A DNA stretch of 64,000 bases from positions 571,796 through 635,795 of the forward strand of contig JXTC01000027.1 in assembly GCA_002914845.1 (NCBI GenBank), given 5' to 3'. The DNA is from Trema orientale (taxonomy: Eukaryota > Streptophyta > Magnoliopsida > Rosales > Cannabaceae). A program made the position numbers and the translations under genes. The stretch's first letter is position 1, and every line of letters starts with the position of its first letter. The notes under the pieces were generated by a model. The model was not told the DNA's origin, searched no databases, and saw nothing but the letters and a program-made list of their open reading frames with translations. Shown piece after piece: positions 44,815 through 56,087 of the stretch.

Positions 44815-45954
44815 AACTTCAAGTTACGGAAATTCAAATATTTAATTTAAGACCTCAATACTGGACTGATGTGTGGTGAACACTAGACTATATTTACAAC
44901 CGTACTTCATGAAAATTCGCAATCGCAAATTTTTACCAAGTTGTATAGTTTCATATATCAATGTCTGCAGGCTACACTTTTATAAGGGTTTGACTTATAG
45001 CTTTAGGTTGATTAGACTATATTAGTTGGTCCCATAGCGTATAATTAGGGTGATTATGATGTTAATTAGATTCGTGGGGATTGTCTAGCCAGACATCTGT
45101 CATGAGTTTTGCTCTCCCAACCAATTATTCTTGCTCAAATTAACCAAACTTGGTCCTTCTCATCTTATTAGCGCTTTCCCATCTAATGCCATATTCTTTC
45201 CTTCGCGAATCCCTTTCACAACCATAGTTTCTGTATTGTAAATGTCTAAAGCATAATGATCAAAAGAAAGAATCACCAAAATTTAAAAATCGCTCAAAAT
45301 CTTCAACAATTTGAAATCTTTAGATTTAGCTATACAACAAAATTAAAATAGTGCTTTTTACAAATTAAAGGTATAATTAAGTACATACCCTTGATTTTTA
45401 GCTAAATTATATAATCGATCCTGAGTTCATGAAAATATATATATGAAAAGAAAATATACATTTAGATTGTTGAAAAAACGGCCAAATAGATATGTCAAAT
45501 CTGTTGGACCACTCGGCCAGCCCACCAAGGTTTTAGGCCTGTCCACACGGACGTCACAGGTTAACAAAATGGGCTTCTTAGCTGAAAGAGCCGAATTTGG
45601 GTCATTATTTAAAAATGACTGTTTTTCAAAGTGAAAATTAGGCCTGTACAGAATTTTTAGAAAAAAAAAAGGGGCTTATAGAAATATGACTAAATTTTGG
45701 GCTTAATTTCAGTAAATGTCCCTTTGTCAAAAGTTATAGCAAAATGTCCGGTATATATGCATATATACCAAGTGTAAAATTTTATATACCAAATATAAAA
45801 AATTATATACCCAGTGCATTTCAGAACAGTAACTAAAATTGGTAGATATGTGTATCTACCAAGTGTAAAAATATATCTACCTGGACATTTAGCTATAAAA
45901 TTTTAAAAATGGACATCTACTTAATCAAATTTAAAATTTTGGTCATCAACCTAA
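44815..45954. other. Gene-free stretch
   Basis: Contains, near 45690-45790, a second relative of the 1035-1280 MITE ('CAGTAAATGTCCCTTTGTC', 'TAGCAAAATGTCC'). No gene recognised. Confidence 0.45.
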
Positions 45955-46290
45955 ATTTCTCAAAAAAAAATAGAAAAATACGATTCGGTATGGTTTTTAT
46001 TAGAGAAATGTCATTTTAAGAAAATATTTAGAAAAATAACATTTTTTAAAATAGTAATTAATAATCAGTACTGGTGACTAGGAACCAGAAGGATTTATAA
46101 CTAATATATAACTGATAACTTATAACTAATAACCAGTTTTCAGAAATTGGTCATTAGTAACTATTTTAAAAATGGTATTTTTCTAAACATAATTTAAAAA
46201 GTGATATTTTCTAATAAAAACAGTACGAGAATTGAAAAAAAAATGACCTTCGTACTTTTGTAATTCTTTTTTATTTTTATAAGTAAAAGT
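45955..46290. mobile_element. MITE with long inverted repeats, family A copy 2
   Basis: Shares with 2690-3025 the ends 'GTTTTTATTAG' and 'CTAATAAAAACAGTACG', the inner 'AAAATAGTAACTAAT'-type and 'ATAACCAGTTTTCAGAAA' segments, and the outer 'TTTTGTAATTCTTTT'. More decayed than copy 1. Confidence 0.55.
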
Positions 46291-49200
46291 GTTAGAAACC
46301 CTTTTTCAAACACTATTAAAAAATGCCCAAATTTATTAAAAAAAGCCGAAATAATTCAATTTTATTAGAAATACATCAATATCAAACACTATCAAAATTG
46401 ATATATTTTATATAAATTTGATATACTAATAAAAGAATTGATATAATATACATAAAATTGATATCCAAACATTACATAGATATATTAACATTAAATTAAT
46501 CTATTAAAAATGGTCATTTAGCAAAATAAAACGACACTAAATATGTGTAAAAGACAGCCACTTTTAAATTGATGTAAAAAAAACACACACACATTTCTTG
46601 TAAATACTCTAACAAGAGTTTGAAATCTTCCGTCAAGGCTCAAAAGGGTAGTTGGCCCACACGATGTGGGAGTCCCCATAAACATCCTAGAAGCAGATTA
46701 TTTGTCCATTTGGCATCTGCTTTTCTGTCATTTGGCACATTATCCAATTAGAGAAGTTGAAAAATGTTCTAATTTTATGTTTACCATGTCAAAATCTAAT
46801 TAGATACACAGACAATAAACAGAGGATATGGGCCCAAAAATGTAACCTATATGATAAAACTTAACTATGTGGAAGCTGACTGACTAAAGAATGCTGAATA
46901 GTCAGCATGCATGTATATATATTTGTAAACATGAATTTTGTGCCTTGATCAGACATGTCTAACAAATCATTTGCAACTGTTATTAGTACATCTTGTGTAC
47001 ATATATATAACCGGCTGTATAAAAAATTGATCGGTAACAATGTTTTTCCGAGTATTGATCAGGTTTTGTGATAACGGTTTGATCCTATTGCAATTAATAT
47101 ATTAAATGGAAACCAATGTAGAACATATTAATATTGTACTATGACCTATATGGTTATTAGCTTAGTAATATTAATGTTGTACTATGACCTACAATATATA
47201 TGATTCAACAAATGAAGCTTTCGGAGTACGTATCTGGCATACAGTATTGGCTGATCAAATCATTTCAGGTACTCAGATTCAGTTAAGGAGTCACATTCTC
47301 GATCATGTAAATAACTTCCTTAAATCAACGCGACGGTTTCTAAACAAGTAAGTCTTGTTTATATGCTTATAATATATAGGACTTTTTTTTTTTGGACCAG
47401 TTATAATATATAGGACTTGTTTGTTGTACTTCATGCATCTACACTAGTTCGTCTCTTAGTTAATTAGTACATGTCATTTTTAGATCAAAGGGTTATTTTG
47501 TGACGAATTAGCTTGGTAATATAGCTATAATTGTTACGTATAATTGCTATCGGTTGATCCGATACCGATATTTGTGGAACTGGTGCTCCCAATACTATCT
47601 TAAGATAAAAATATAAACCATGTGTAAACATATAATTGAGATATATATATTGCGAGAGAATATGTTCTTGAGTAGGATGCAAACAAAATAAGTGACATAC
47701 CGATAAACTTATAGCTATAATTTGGAGCTCCTATTAATAAAAGAAATTAATTACTAGATAAAGAAATATATCTGTCTATATTCTCAAAACATTTCAAACT
47801 CTACACTTCATTTGTAATAAAGTGCCTTAACTTTTGATGGCATTTCAAGAACTTCTCGAACCACTTCTTAAATGTGTATAATATCCAATCCAATAGATTT
47901 TTTTTTTTTAGCCGTTAGATCATTATTTAACGGTAATACAACGGCTATAATAATGTGTACAAAAATATATATAATATATAAAGGTTTGGTGTACATATAT
48001 TGTTGATGTGAAAATTTTCATTTGGTTTTTGGATGGATTAGACAAAATTTTTACTATGTACACATACTAATCAGCTACAAAACAATTAGAAAATGTTCCT
48101 TGAGATTGAAAAGATATAGAGCCAAGATATTTCTTCACAACTTATAAATATATATATATATACCACCGGTAGCGGTTGCATAGCAGTAAGGATCTCCTAC
48201 TTTGCTTCTATTTAACCTGGGTTTCAAATCTCCTTGAATTTGTTATTACTTGACTGCATGCCTACCTTCGGTAAAGAAGAAGAAAATGAAGCTGGAAACG
48301 AAGTTTCATTAATATATTAGGATGTACAAGATCTACAAGCATCATATATCTCACAATCAAAAGATCATGGCTTTATATGATTTAAAACACAAAGAGCCTT
48401 GATGTCCTTAACTGATCATATTTGCACAGTTAGTTATATAAATTTGGTACACGTTATAAAGCCTCGAGAATATCGATTTAATTATTACTTATATATGTAT
48501 CACATTGTAGATACATTTACGAACATGCAACCAGGTTCCTAATCCAAACTGAGATGTCAAACCCTGTTAAAAAAAGACAATATTGGAACATTTTACGTAC
48601 CACACGAAGATCCAACTTCAAAAAAACTAGCTTTGATGAAGCATAATATGTGCGAGTATGTGTATGTGCACATTTTTAAATCTTCACTTGGATGAAAGCA
48701 TAAGCGGATAATGCACCGAGTTCATGCTATATCATGCGTCTTTATAATTAATTAACCATCAACATGCACAGACAATAATATATGCAAATATATATATAGG
48801 GACTTTCGTACCTTACGTAATTTTTGCAAACTTCGTGACAACGTACGTGAATAATTTATCTCTATAGTATTTTAAAGTCTCTTTTAGTTTGAGTTTCTGT
48901 GTTTACAAAGATGACAACCCATCATTGCGGCCTTCTTGATGATCATGCTTATTATTAGTACGATTAATTCATTCATCTGAGTTCTTATGCTATATATATA
49001 TATATATGTGCGTGCGTGTGTGATCTTGTGTGTTTGATAATTAGTACATACAAGAACAGCACTTTCAAGCAAAGACTGAAAAAATATATATATAATACAA
49101 TAACAGCACCCAAATTTAAGGTTTGTTTACAATGCTCACGATAGCACACATAAATAAAACTACAAAACAACATCACACCCGAACCATTGGAAAATTGGAA

Positions 49201-49336
49201 ACAAGCATGTAAACAACAAACACTGGATAATATGTCATGCAACCCAATCCCCTAAATTACAAAGCAATAAATTAATTAAGCACTCGAAATTGAATATATA
49301 TTATAATTTTTCATTTTCCAATTTTGCAAGCTTGTG
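46291..49336. other. Gene-free stretch left of MYB5
   Basis: AT-rich and without recognisable genes; the last few hundred bases are the 3' side of MYB5. Near 48165-48240 a tRNA-like string (GGTTGCATAGCAGTAAGG ... GGGTTTCAAATCTCC) could be an old SINE, but no target duplication was found. Confidence 0.45.
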
Positions 49337-50829
49337 CTAGTCCAGTACTCCATCATGATCAACCCTCGTGGGATTCTCATTTTGGTTCAAAGCAGCAGAA
49401 GACATCGGGGCAGATTCCCAGCCGTTGGTTGAAAGGAAAGCCGGATCATGACCTGTAATAGTAGTCGAAAATGGTGGATTGATCCCATTAGCAGGCAGAA
49501 GTTGGTGTTGGGGACCGGAAAAGGCATCCTCGTTGATCAATGAATTCAGGAACGAAGAAAACACATCGTCGGAGCAGTAGTTTATGTCTTCATGAGCATG
49601 ATCATGATCTTCTTCATTTCCCATACCATAATTAGTAGTAGTAGCAGTACTACTACTACTCCTCAAACCGGTCCCATATCCAACCGAATTGTAACCGGTA
49701 AAGTTTTCGTAGCCATGGAAATTATATCCCACTTTTCCTTTACTTTGATTATACTGACCAAAATCAAAGTAGCCATTTTCCTTGTTGGTTTGAGTTGCTG
49801 CAGCTTCAGTACTTGGAGCTTCTTCTTCTTCTTCTTCCCCTTCTTCCGGAACAGTGCTTAATGGAGTTTGATAAGTTCTGTTCGGGCTAGGGCTAGGGTT
49901 CGACGAAAGACGGCCGTGAGGATTGGTTTTGGATGAAGAAGAGGGAGAAGCTTTGTTGGTTATCTCTTTATGGTGATCATCAACCGGGTTGAGAGGCTTG
50001 TGGGTTCTGGGATCGATCCCTTGGCTGATCAGCTTCTTGCTAAGGTGAGTGTTCCAATAGTTCTTGATCTCATTGTCCGTACGCCCCGGAATCCTCCCAG
50101 CTATCAAAGACCACCTGAGAAAAAAAAACATATCCATCAAAATCCCCCCACTTCTGAAAAAACCCTCTATTTGGTCTATATCTACATATTAATACATGAA
50201 AACCCCAGTCGACGAGGAAACCCTAAATTTAGCTATAATTAGCTATATATAAGAGAAGATGTCATAAGAGCTTAATTTTCATACGTTCCCAATCCAAAAT
50301 AGCACTAAATAAGCTTTACTATATATATACGTGAAAAACCCAGATGAGCAAATCCTAAACCTAGCTATATGCATACATATAAAGATGGTTTTTATTGAAA
50401 TCTGAGTAGAAACCCTAATGGAGAAAAGGGGAGAGATATATGAAACCCTAACTAAAGGCATGTATAGTGTTGATCTACATGACTATATGTGTGTGCGTAT
50501 AGGTACCGGTTGCCGAGAAGGCGGTGGAGGCGGAGAATGAGATCTTCCTCGTCGGGGGCGATGTGGCCGCGCTTGACGGAAGGGCGGAGGTAGTTCATCC
50601 AGCGGAGGCGGCAGCTCTTCCCGCATCGCATCAGCCCGGCCCGCTTCGGCAGCGTCCGCCACCTCCCTTCCCCTTCTTTCCTTATGAACCTCGCCAGCAC
50701 CTCGTCCTCCTCCGCCGTCCACGGCCCCCTCTTTATCCCCACCTTGCTACAACAGGGCGTCGTTTTGCTACCACCAGTGGCACTACTGATGTTTGATGTC
50801 TTTGATGATGATGGTGGTTGCTTCCTCAT
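49337..50829 (-). CDS. MYB5: R2R3-MYB transcription factor, MYB5-type (366 aa, two exons)
   Basis: Exon 1 50829-50507 and exon 2 50114-49337 join at GT-AG sites (CCG|GTACCT and CTCAG|GTGG); 1101 nt give 366 residues. R2 (about 34-84, Trp 37, 57, 77) and R3 (about 87-135) bind DNA. D96 to R115 matches the [DE]Lx2[RK]x3Lx6Lx3R motif that contacts bHLH partners, and the intron splits it. The N-terminal '[17 protein letters not shown]' and the C-terminal '[13 protein letters not shown]' (290-302) are hallmarks of Arabidopsis MYB5. That protein acts with bHLH/WD40 partners in seed-coat mucilage, trichome form and proanthocyanidin control. As in MYB5, the usual first MYB intron is absent and only the R3 intron remains. 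Acidic 'GEEEEEEA' and low-complexity Ser/Thr stretches fill the middle. A TATA-like CATATAAACC lies near 50951-50960. Orthology is strong; target genes here are inferred. Confidence 0.9.
50115..50506 (-). other. MYB5 intron (392 bp)
   Basis: Donor GTACCTATAC and acceptor TTTTTTCTCAG on the minus strand; the phase is consistent (exon 1 leaves two bases, exon 2 gives one). AT-rich as expected. Confidence 0.85.
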
Positions 50830-52050
50830 GGATATTGGATTCTAATTCTATCTTTTTTTTTTTTTCTTTTTTTTTTTTGAGAGTTTGATGTCTTTCTCTT
50901 AGAGTTTTTGTGTGTGCATTATATGCTTGTTCATTTCCTTATTGTTTAAGGTTTATATGCATTACTATACTACCAGAAGCTACAGATCCATTTAGATATA
51001 AAGTGGATCATTGAGCTATGTTCTACTCTCATTTTATTCGCGTGACCGACACGCGCTCATAAATTTTTTGACTTATCAACGTTGGATAGCCCCAGGTTTA
51101 GTCATGACTCAGCTCAGCTGTCCCCTTTTTTTTTTTCTTTTTAATACTCTCATTTGTATTTATGTGATATATATATATATATATATATACTCTTGATTTT
51201 TAATTCTCAAAAACATCTATATACTAACATTTTCTTTTTGGAAAACTATAAATATACTGATATTTTGCATGTGCTGTTGTATTTCTGAAATTGCGAAATA
51301 ATAAAAGATAAAAGAATAAAATATGTATCGTCCTTTTGGCTTAATTAGTAATTGTTATTCCACTATGAACCATTCGTTAATTGTTATTAAATGAAATTTC
51401 TATAAATTTTTATGAAGGTTCAAGTAATTGCTGAGAGTGTGCATGTAGTTAGCTTTAATTAGTCCAAAAAGGTGTCAATGCATAATATTCTTTTATCTCA
51501 AAAATAAAGAGAATAAAATTTCTAATTTCAGAAGAAACATGAGAAATTGTAATTTGTTGGCTTTGCACTTGTCTGCCACAGTGCTCTCGCAACGGCGATG
51601 ACTCATCAGCTTTCAAATCTGTTTTAAGCAGTCTAATACAGATGAAGGCTCTATATTGATATCCCTTATTCTTTGTTACTCGCAATCTATATGTGTGAGT
51701 CCACGCGCTCATAAGTAATTCTGAAATATTTCACCACCATTTTTTTCCTCTTTAAAATAAAATAAAAATCAACCATATTGTTTTTAATAAAGCAATGTTC
51801 TAAAAACTCATTTGCTTTCCTCCCCCAAACACACCACCCCACCCCCCCCAAAAAAAAAAAATCTCACTTGGTACATTGACTTATTGCTAATGGATGATGG
51901 AACTCTTTACCTATAACGTCAAACAAGGCTGACATGAATTTTGAGTACTGGAAAAGAGTTTAGTAGGAAATTTAACATTGCCGCAGAACTTCCCCTTTTT
52001 TTTAATTTTCGCTGAAAGACATACTACATTAAGGAAGAAGCCAAAACAAA
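50830..52050. other. MYB5 promoter side and spacer to PTH
   Basis: A T-rich leader (50850-50880), an (AT)n run at 51167-51189, and a minus-strand frame at 51455-51712 that looks slightly coding-like but has no recognised similarity. No gene called. Confidence 0.45.
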
Positions 52051-52058
52051 GCAAAATC

Positions 52059-52490
52059 CTAAAGAACATCAAGACGTACTTCAGTTACAGTACCATGCCT
52101 GAAACCAAAAAAAGAAGTGAACAAGCCCATCAGGCTAAATAATAAGCCGCCGAGATAATTGAATAGGGATGAGAATGAAGTTGCAGCCGCTGAGCCGCAA
52201 GAACTTGCCAAAAAAGTTGAACGATCTTCAATAATGACACAATTCAGTCTCAAGGGATACTTGCTACAGAAGAAAGGCAAGGAGTTGAAAACTCCAGCAG
52301 TATCTACCTCGAAATGTTGCCAATGCTAACTCCGTTTCAGCGGGGTATTCTAATTCTGATGGTGTGGTCCTAAGAGTTTCCACTGAATCCCTTTCGTAGT
52401 TCCGGATATGGTAGATGTTGAAGCTCTGCGATCGGCTACGATGTCTGCTCTGGACCTTGGCAGAAAGACTTTCCTACAATCAGAGAATAA
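52059..52490 (-). other. Coding-like tract downstream of PTH (3' UTR exons or unknown gene tail)
   Basis: On the minus strand, after an acceptor-like 'CTGATTGTAG' near 52476, a frame reads 'RNYERDSVETLRTTPSEL' and 'EYPAETELALATFR'. A second frame continues 'VDTAGVFNSLPFF' to 'GTVTEVRLDVL' and stops at 52059. The PTH stop codon is followed by a strong donor (CTTG|GTATGT near 52676), so these may be spliced 3' UTR exons or a C-terminal extension in another isoform. I do not recognise the peptide. Confidence 0.35.
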
Positions 52491-52692
52491 CTCTTCATAT
52501 ATTGCTGCAACATGAAGTGGATTGATTCAGAAACACACTTGTTTCTCTAATAGGTACTAAAATTCCAATATCAAGGTATTTTTCGGTCCTTCCTCTTCTA
52601 TGAATTCCATCTTAATATACAAGCCAACCAAAATTAACAATTCCCCACAAGAGAAAAATAAAAAATGTTCAGAAAACATACCAAGAGATTTG

Positions 52693-55672
52693 TCACGTGG
52701 GCAGTGTCTGCAATCTTATATGCTTGTACTTTTGCTCTGTGTTGAAGCGTCTTCCACTCTCTGTCAAGCCTTTAGACAGTAGAAGCTTCAATACATCAAT
52801 TCCCTCTTGCAAAGCGACGTCAATCTTGTCCCAAAAAAATTACGAAAGCATAAATTACTATCAATTGAAAGAAACATCTCCATATAGTTACTCAAACAAA
52901 AAAAGTTAGCCATCACTGATTTGATAAATAGATTAATTCAGCTCATGATATCATCGAACTTCCATCAGCGTATTTGTCATTATCCAAAGAAAGTGTATGT
53001 ATCCAACAAATATCTGAATTTCTATGCTTTTTTTTTTTTTTTTTTGAAATCTCCTTAAGAATGTAAGCCATATGGTGATTCAAAACGAGAATGTTATCAA
53101 AAACAAATAAATAAATAATAAGGCCACTTGAGGCTAGCTCAATTAGTTTGGTGGGTGAGTGTTTGTGAGTGGTCTGGGCTTCAAGTCCCCCTAAACTTAT
53201 AAAAGGAAGTAACTAAAAATAACCAAAGACTTACTCGTCCTTGAGCTGTTGCATTGAACCTTTGTAGTAAGAATGCTTTAGGATCCATTTGACCAGGTGG
53301 CCTCCCAATACCTAATGAGATTGTTCAGTATAATCAAGAGAAAGAAACCAACACTTTAGGAACAAAAAAACATGTTTTCAATCACAAACTCACCTATTCT
53401 TAGCCGAGGGAATTCTTTGTTTCCTCTAAAGTGATAGATCACACTCTTCAGCCTATTCAAAATATATTGAAATAAAAGTAAATGAGAACAAAAATTCTAC
53501 ATTAACCCCTTTGAATTTGAAAAGAAAGGGAAAAATACATTTGATATAAAAACTTTTCCTTGATTTTTATTTAATCCCTTGAATTAAAAATTTTGGCACA
53601 ATAAATCTGAGTTTTAAGTTTTACTGTCACATGACACCCGAAAGCCATATTTTTTGACACTTGAGCATATGAATTCTAGTTTTACTGTCACATCACCTCC
53701 AAAACAAATGTCTAATTAGTTTTACTGATAAGAGTAGTCATTAACAAATCTAGAAGGCAAGAATCTGCTACAACAATCAAATGTATCATGGCCTGATCAT
53801 ACCCATTGTGGCTTCCATGACCTCCCTTATCGTGAAGACGAAGAACTCCACATGGTAAATTCATGTCATCATGGAACTAACACAAAAAAGATAAATAAAT
53901 AATTGAACACAGCCAATAGCAAACATAGTACCACCAGTTCATTAAAAAACTATTATTTCTTTCAAAATGCAAAGATAGTACGAACAAGAAAGACATCAGA
54001 AAGGAATAGGCACAATCTGAGTGAAATTACCACAAGCACACGATTAAGAGGTAACTTATAGTATGCTGCAAGTGGTCCCGTCTGCAGTTAAATGAACAGA
54101 GATTCAAGTTAGAAATAACTTTTTAAGCACATAACATTTTGAGCAAAGTTCACTAGAAATTTAATAAAAATTAAAAAATTAAAAAATAAAAAAAAAATAA
54201 AAGAAGAAGAAGAAGAAAATCTCATAACCAGTTATACAGGAAAAAAACAGACCTGTCTTTTTTAAAAAAAGAAAAAGTGAGGCTTAACTAATGACCACCA
54301 CCTACTACAAATTTAAAGAAGAATAACACACACACTACCAAGGCTTGAATCCCTGACCCCCAAACTCACAAACACATCCCCCAAGCCTTGGACCAACTGA
54401 GCTAGCCCTAGTTGGCAAACAGACCTGTGTTATGTAAATAGTGAGCAGATACAACTGACATGATTTTCATAATGAGTAAATACCAATTTCATAGGCCACA
54501 TAACAACTTGACATGCAAGCATCGCTAGATGAATTACAAGCTGTCAATCAGGAATCTAGTGCATAATGAAATTGAAACAGTACACTGTCAATCAGTATTT
54601 GGGACGATCGTTCCCTGTAAATCACCTATAGAACCACTAAGTTTATGTTTCTTTTCATTTTCAAGCTACATAATCTTTCAACCAAACACTATCTAACAAT
54701 TATATGCCAACACATACGTGTTTGTGTTCAGATGATACATGTCACGTATTTCCATTTGTCAAAGGATCAACTTCTTGAGAAGAAAAACGAAATTGTTTTT
54801 ACATTTAAACGAGATAATCAAGTATACTCTCAACTAACATCAAAAGCTATAAACCAAAACACCTCGGTATCTCAATAAGCTATTAAGAAAAACTACAATC
54901 AGCAGGTGATACTGATACATGGTTCAAAATGTATAAAAAGAGGAATAAGAGGAAAATAGAAAAGAGAAATATTTTTGAGGAGCTCTTAACAGACATAGAC
55001 GAGGGGCAGAGAAAGGAACTTTGGACATTAAACACCAACTATTTCAATTCACAGCCATCTTTCCAAGGCTTTACCTAGTACATTATCAATTCAGTTTACT
55101 ATGTAGGTAATATCTTGCAAAACATCAAGAAAACTCGAGGTGTAATATCATGAACAAAACTACTGTATCAATAGTATAAATCGTCAGAGAAATTCTTCAA
55201 AAAAAAAAAAGAAGAATTGATTACATACAGATTCTCCACTCAGATTCATGTAGGTCTGAGGCTTTGCAAGGAAAACAGGGGTGTCACCAACAAAACCTGA
55301 TAGATACAAACACCCCATTAAACACATAAATATAATGAAAAAGTAACAGAAAAGAAAATTGAATAGAAAATACCCTGCCCAAATATAGCTTTGCAATGAA
55401 CTGTGTTCATCTCAATCCCTTGTGATTGAGCAAAAGAATCAATCATCTCAAACCCAACCTGTTTTTCAAAACCAAGGCAAATGAGAAATCTTTTATGTCA
55501 AAACAATCATATCTTGAAAACCTGAAAAATGGGTTTTGAAAAGTATCAGTTCATGCATTACATTGTGTCTAGTTCCTCTGTATTTATCACCTGGGTTTCC
55601 CAAACCCACAAACAGCCATGGCCGTGGACCACTAGCAGTGCAGAAAAAACGCCTACTTAACCTGTTAATCAT
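52693..55672 (-). CDS. PTH: Peptidyl-tRNA hydrolase, organellar type (218 aa, eight coding exons)
   Basis: Coding exons (minus): 55672-55562, 55458-55374, 55296-55229, 54081-54031, 53876-53803, 53452-53394, 53311-53235, 52824-52693; all introns GT-AG, 657 nt. The enzyme cleaves peptide from peptidyl-tRNA released by stalled ribosomes and so recycles tRNA. Catalytic residues in E. coli Pth terms are all present: N10 (N26 in GLGNPG), H20 (H36 in GTRHN), N68 (N83 in YMNLSG), D93 (D108 in HDD), N114 (N129 in SHNG). The N-terminus [13 protein letters not shown] is Arg/Ser-rich without acids, as in a mitochondrial or plastid transit peptide. Length and start match the Arabidopsis homologue I recall. 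The start is the first ATG of the second exon; an upstream non-coding exon ends at the donor CCG|GTGAGT near 55855. Acceptor at 55706. Introns 3 and 7 carry SINE sequence. Confidence 0.9.
53127..53210 (+). mobile_element. SINE fragment in the last PTH intron
   Basis: 'GGCTAGCTCAATTAGTTTGG' followed by 'GTGTTTGTGAGT' and 'GGCTTCAAGTCCCC' matches the A-box to B-box part of the SINE family at 54257-54416. The 3' tail is missing. It lies antisense to the gene. Confidence 0.6.
54245..54428 (-). mobile_element. tRNA-derived SINE with exact 12-bp target duplication, in a PTH intron
   Basis: Body 54257-54416 (160 bp), flanked by AAACAGACCTGT at 54245-54256 and 54417-54428. On its own strand it starts with 'TAGCTCAGTTGGTCCAAGG', a close match to the tRNA A box, followed by the B-box-like 'GGGATTCAAGCC'. 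The family tail (GTGGTCATTAGTTAAGCC) and an A/T-rich end complete it. It is inserted in the same orientation as the host gene, between exons YMNLSGES and TGPLAAYY. Confidence 0.88.
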
Positions 55673-55705
55673 CAAAATCCTCTTCACCAAACACTGAAAA
55701 AACAC

Positions 55706-55905
55706 CTGAAATTACAATGAAGCTTGAAAATTTCAATTTACCCAATTCAGAATGCAGAGAAATGTTCAAACAAATTTACTCACATTAGAGAAACATAGAC
55801 TAATAATGCTTGAGACCATAGCAAGATATGAAATTTGTGACTCACCGGAAAAATGGAGTCGAAACGGTCGCCGGAGGAAGGACTAGGCAGGCCCAAGCTC
55901 GATGG
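55706..55905 (-). promoter_or_regulatory. PTH: PTH 5' UTR exon and first intron
   Basis: On the minus strand, a GC-richer leader near 55905-55856 ends in the consensus donor CCG|GTGAGTCA and the acceptor TAATTTCAG|GTG lies at 55706. The first ATG after splicing is the one used. The transcript start is not visible with certainty. Confidence 0.6.
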
Positions 55906-56087
55906 TGATGGTGATCAAATTTGGGAATTTGGATGTCGTTTGCCCTAAATTCATTCTTTTGCCGTTTTTTCAGTTAAGACCTTCGGTTTTACCCCTTTTC
56001 CTACTATTTTCCCAGTAATTTAAAACTTTATCGATTTGGCCCTTGGACTTTTCGTTAGAGATATTATTCTTCGGACAAATACGTACG

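Noticed and set aside
48165-48250. tRNA gene or SINE
   Set aside because: There are weak A-box and B-box-like strings only. No cloverleaf could be drawn and no target duplication was found.
55562-55705. Longer N-terminus for PTH starting at 55705
   Set aside because: The codon there is GTG, not ATG, and it directly follows a splice acceptor. The first ATG of the exon at 55672 gives the family-typical start.
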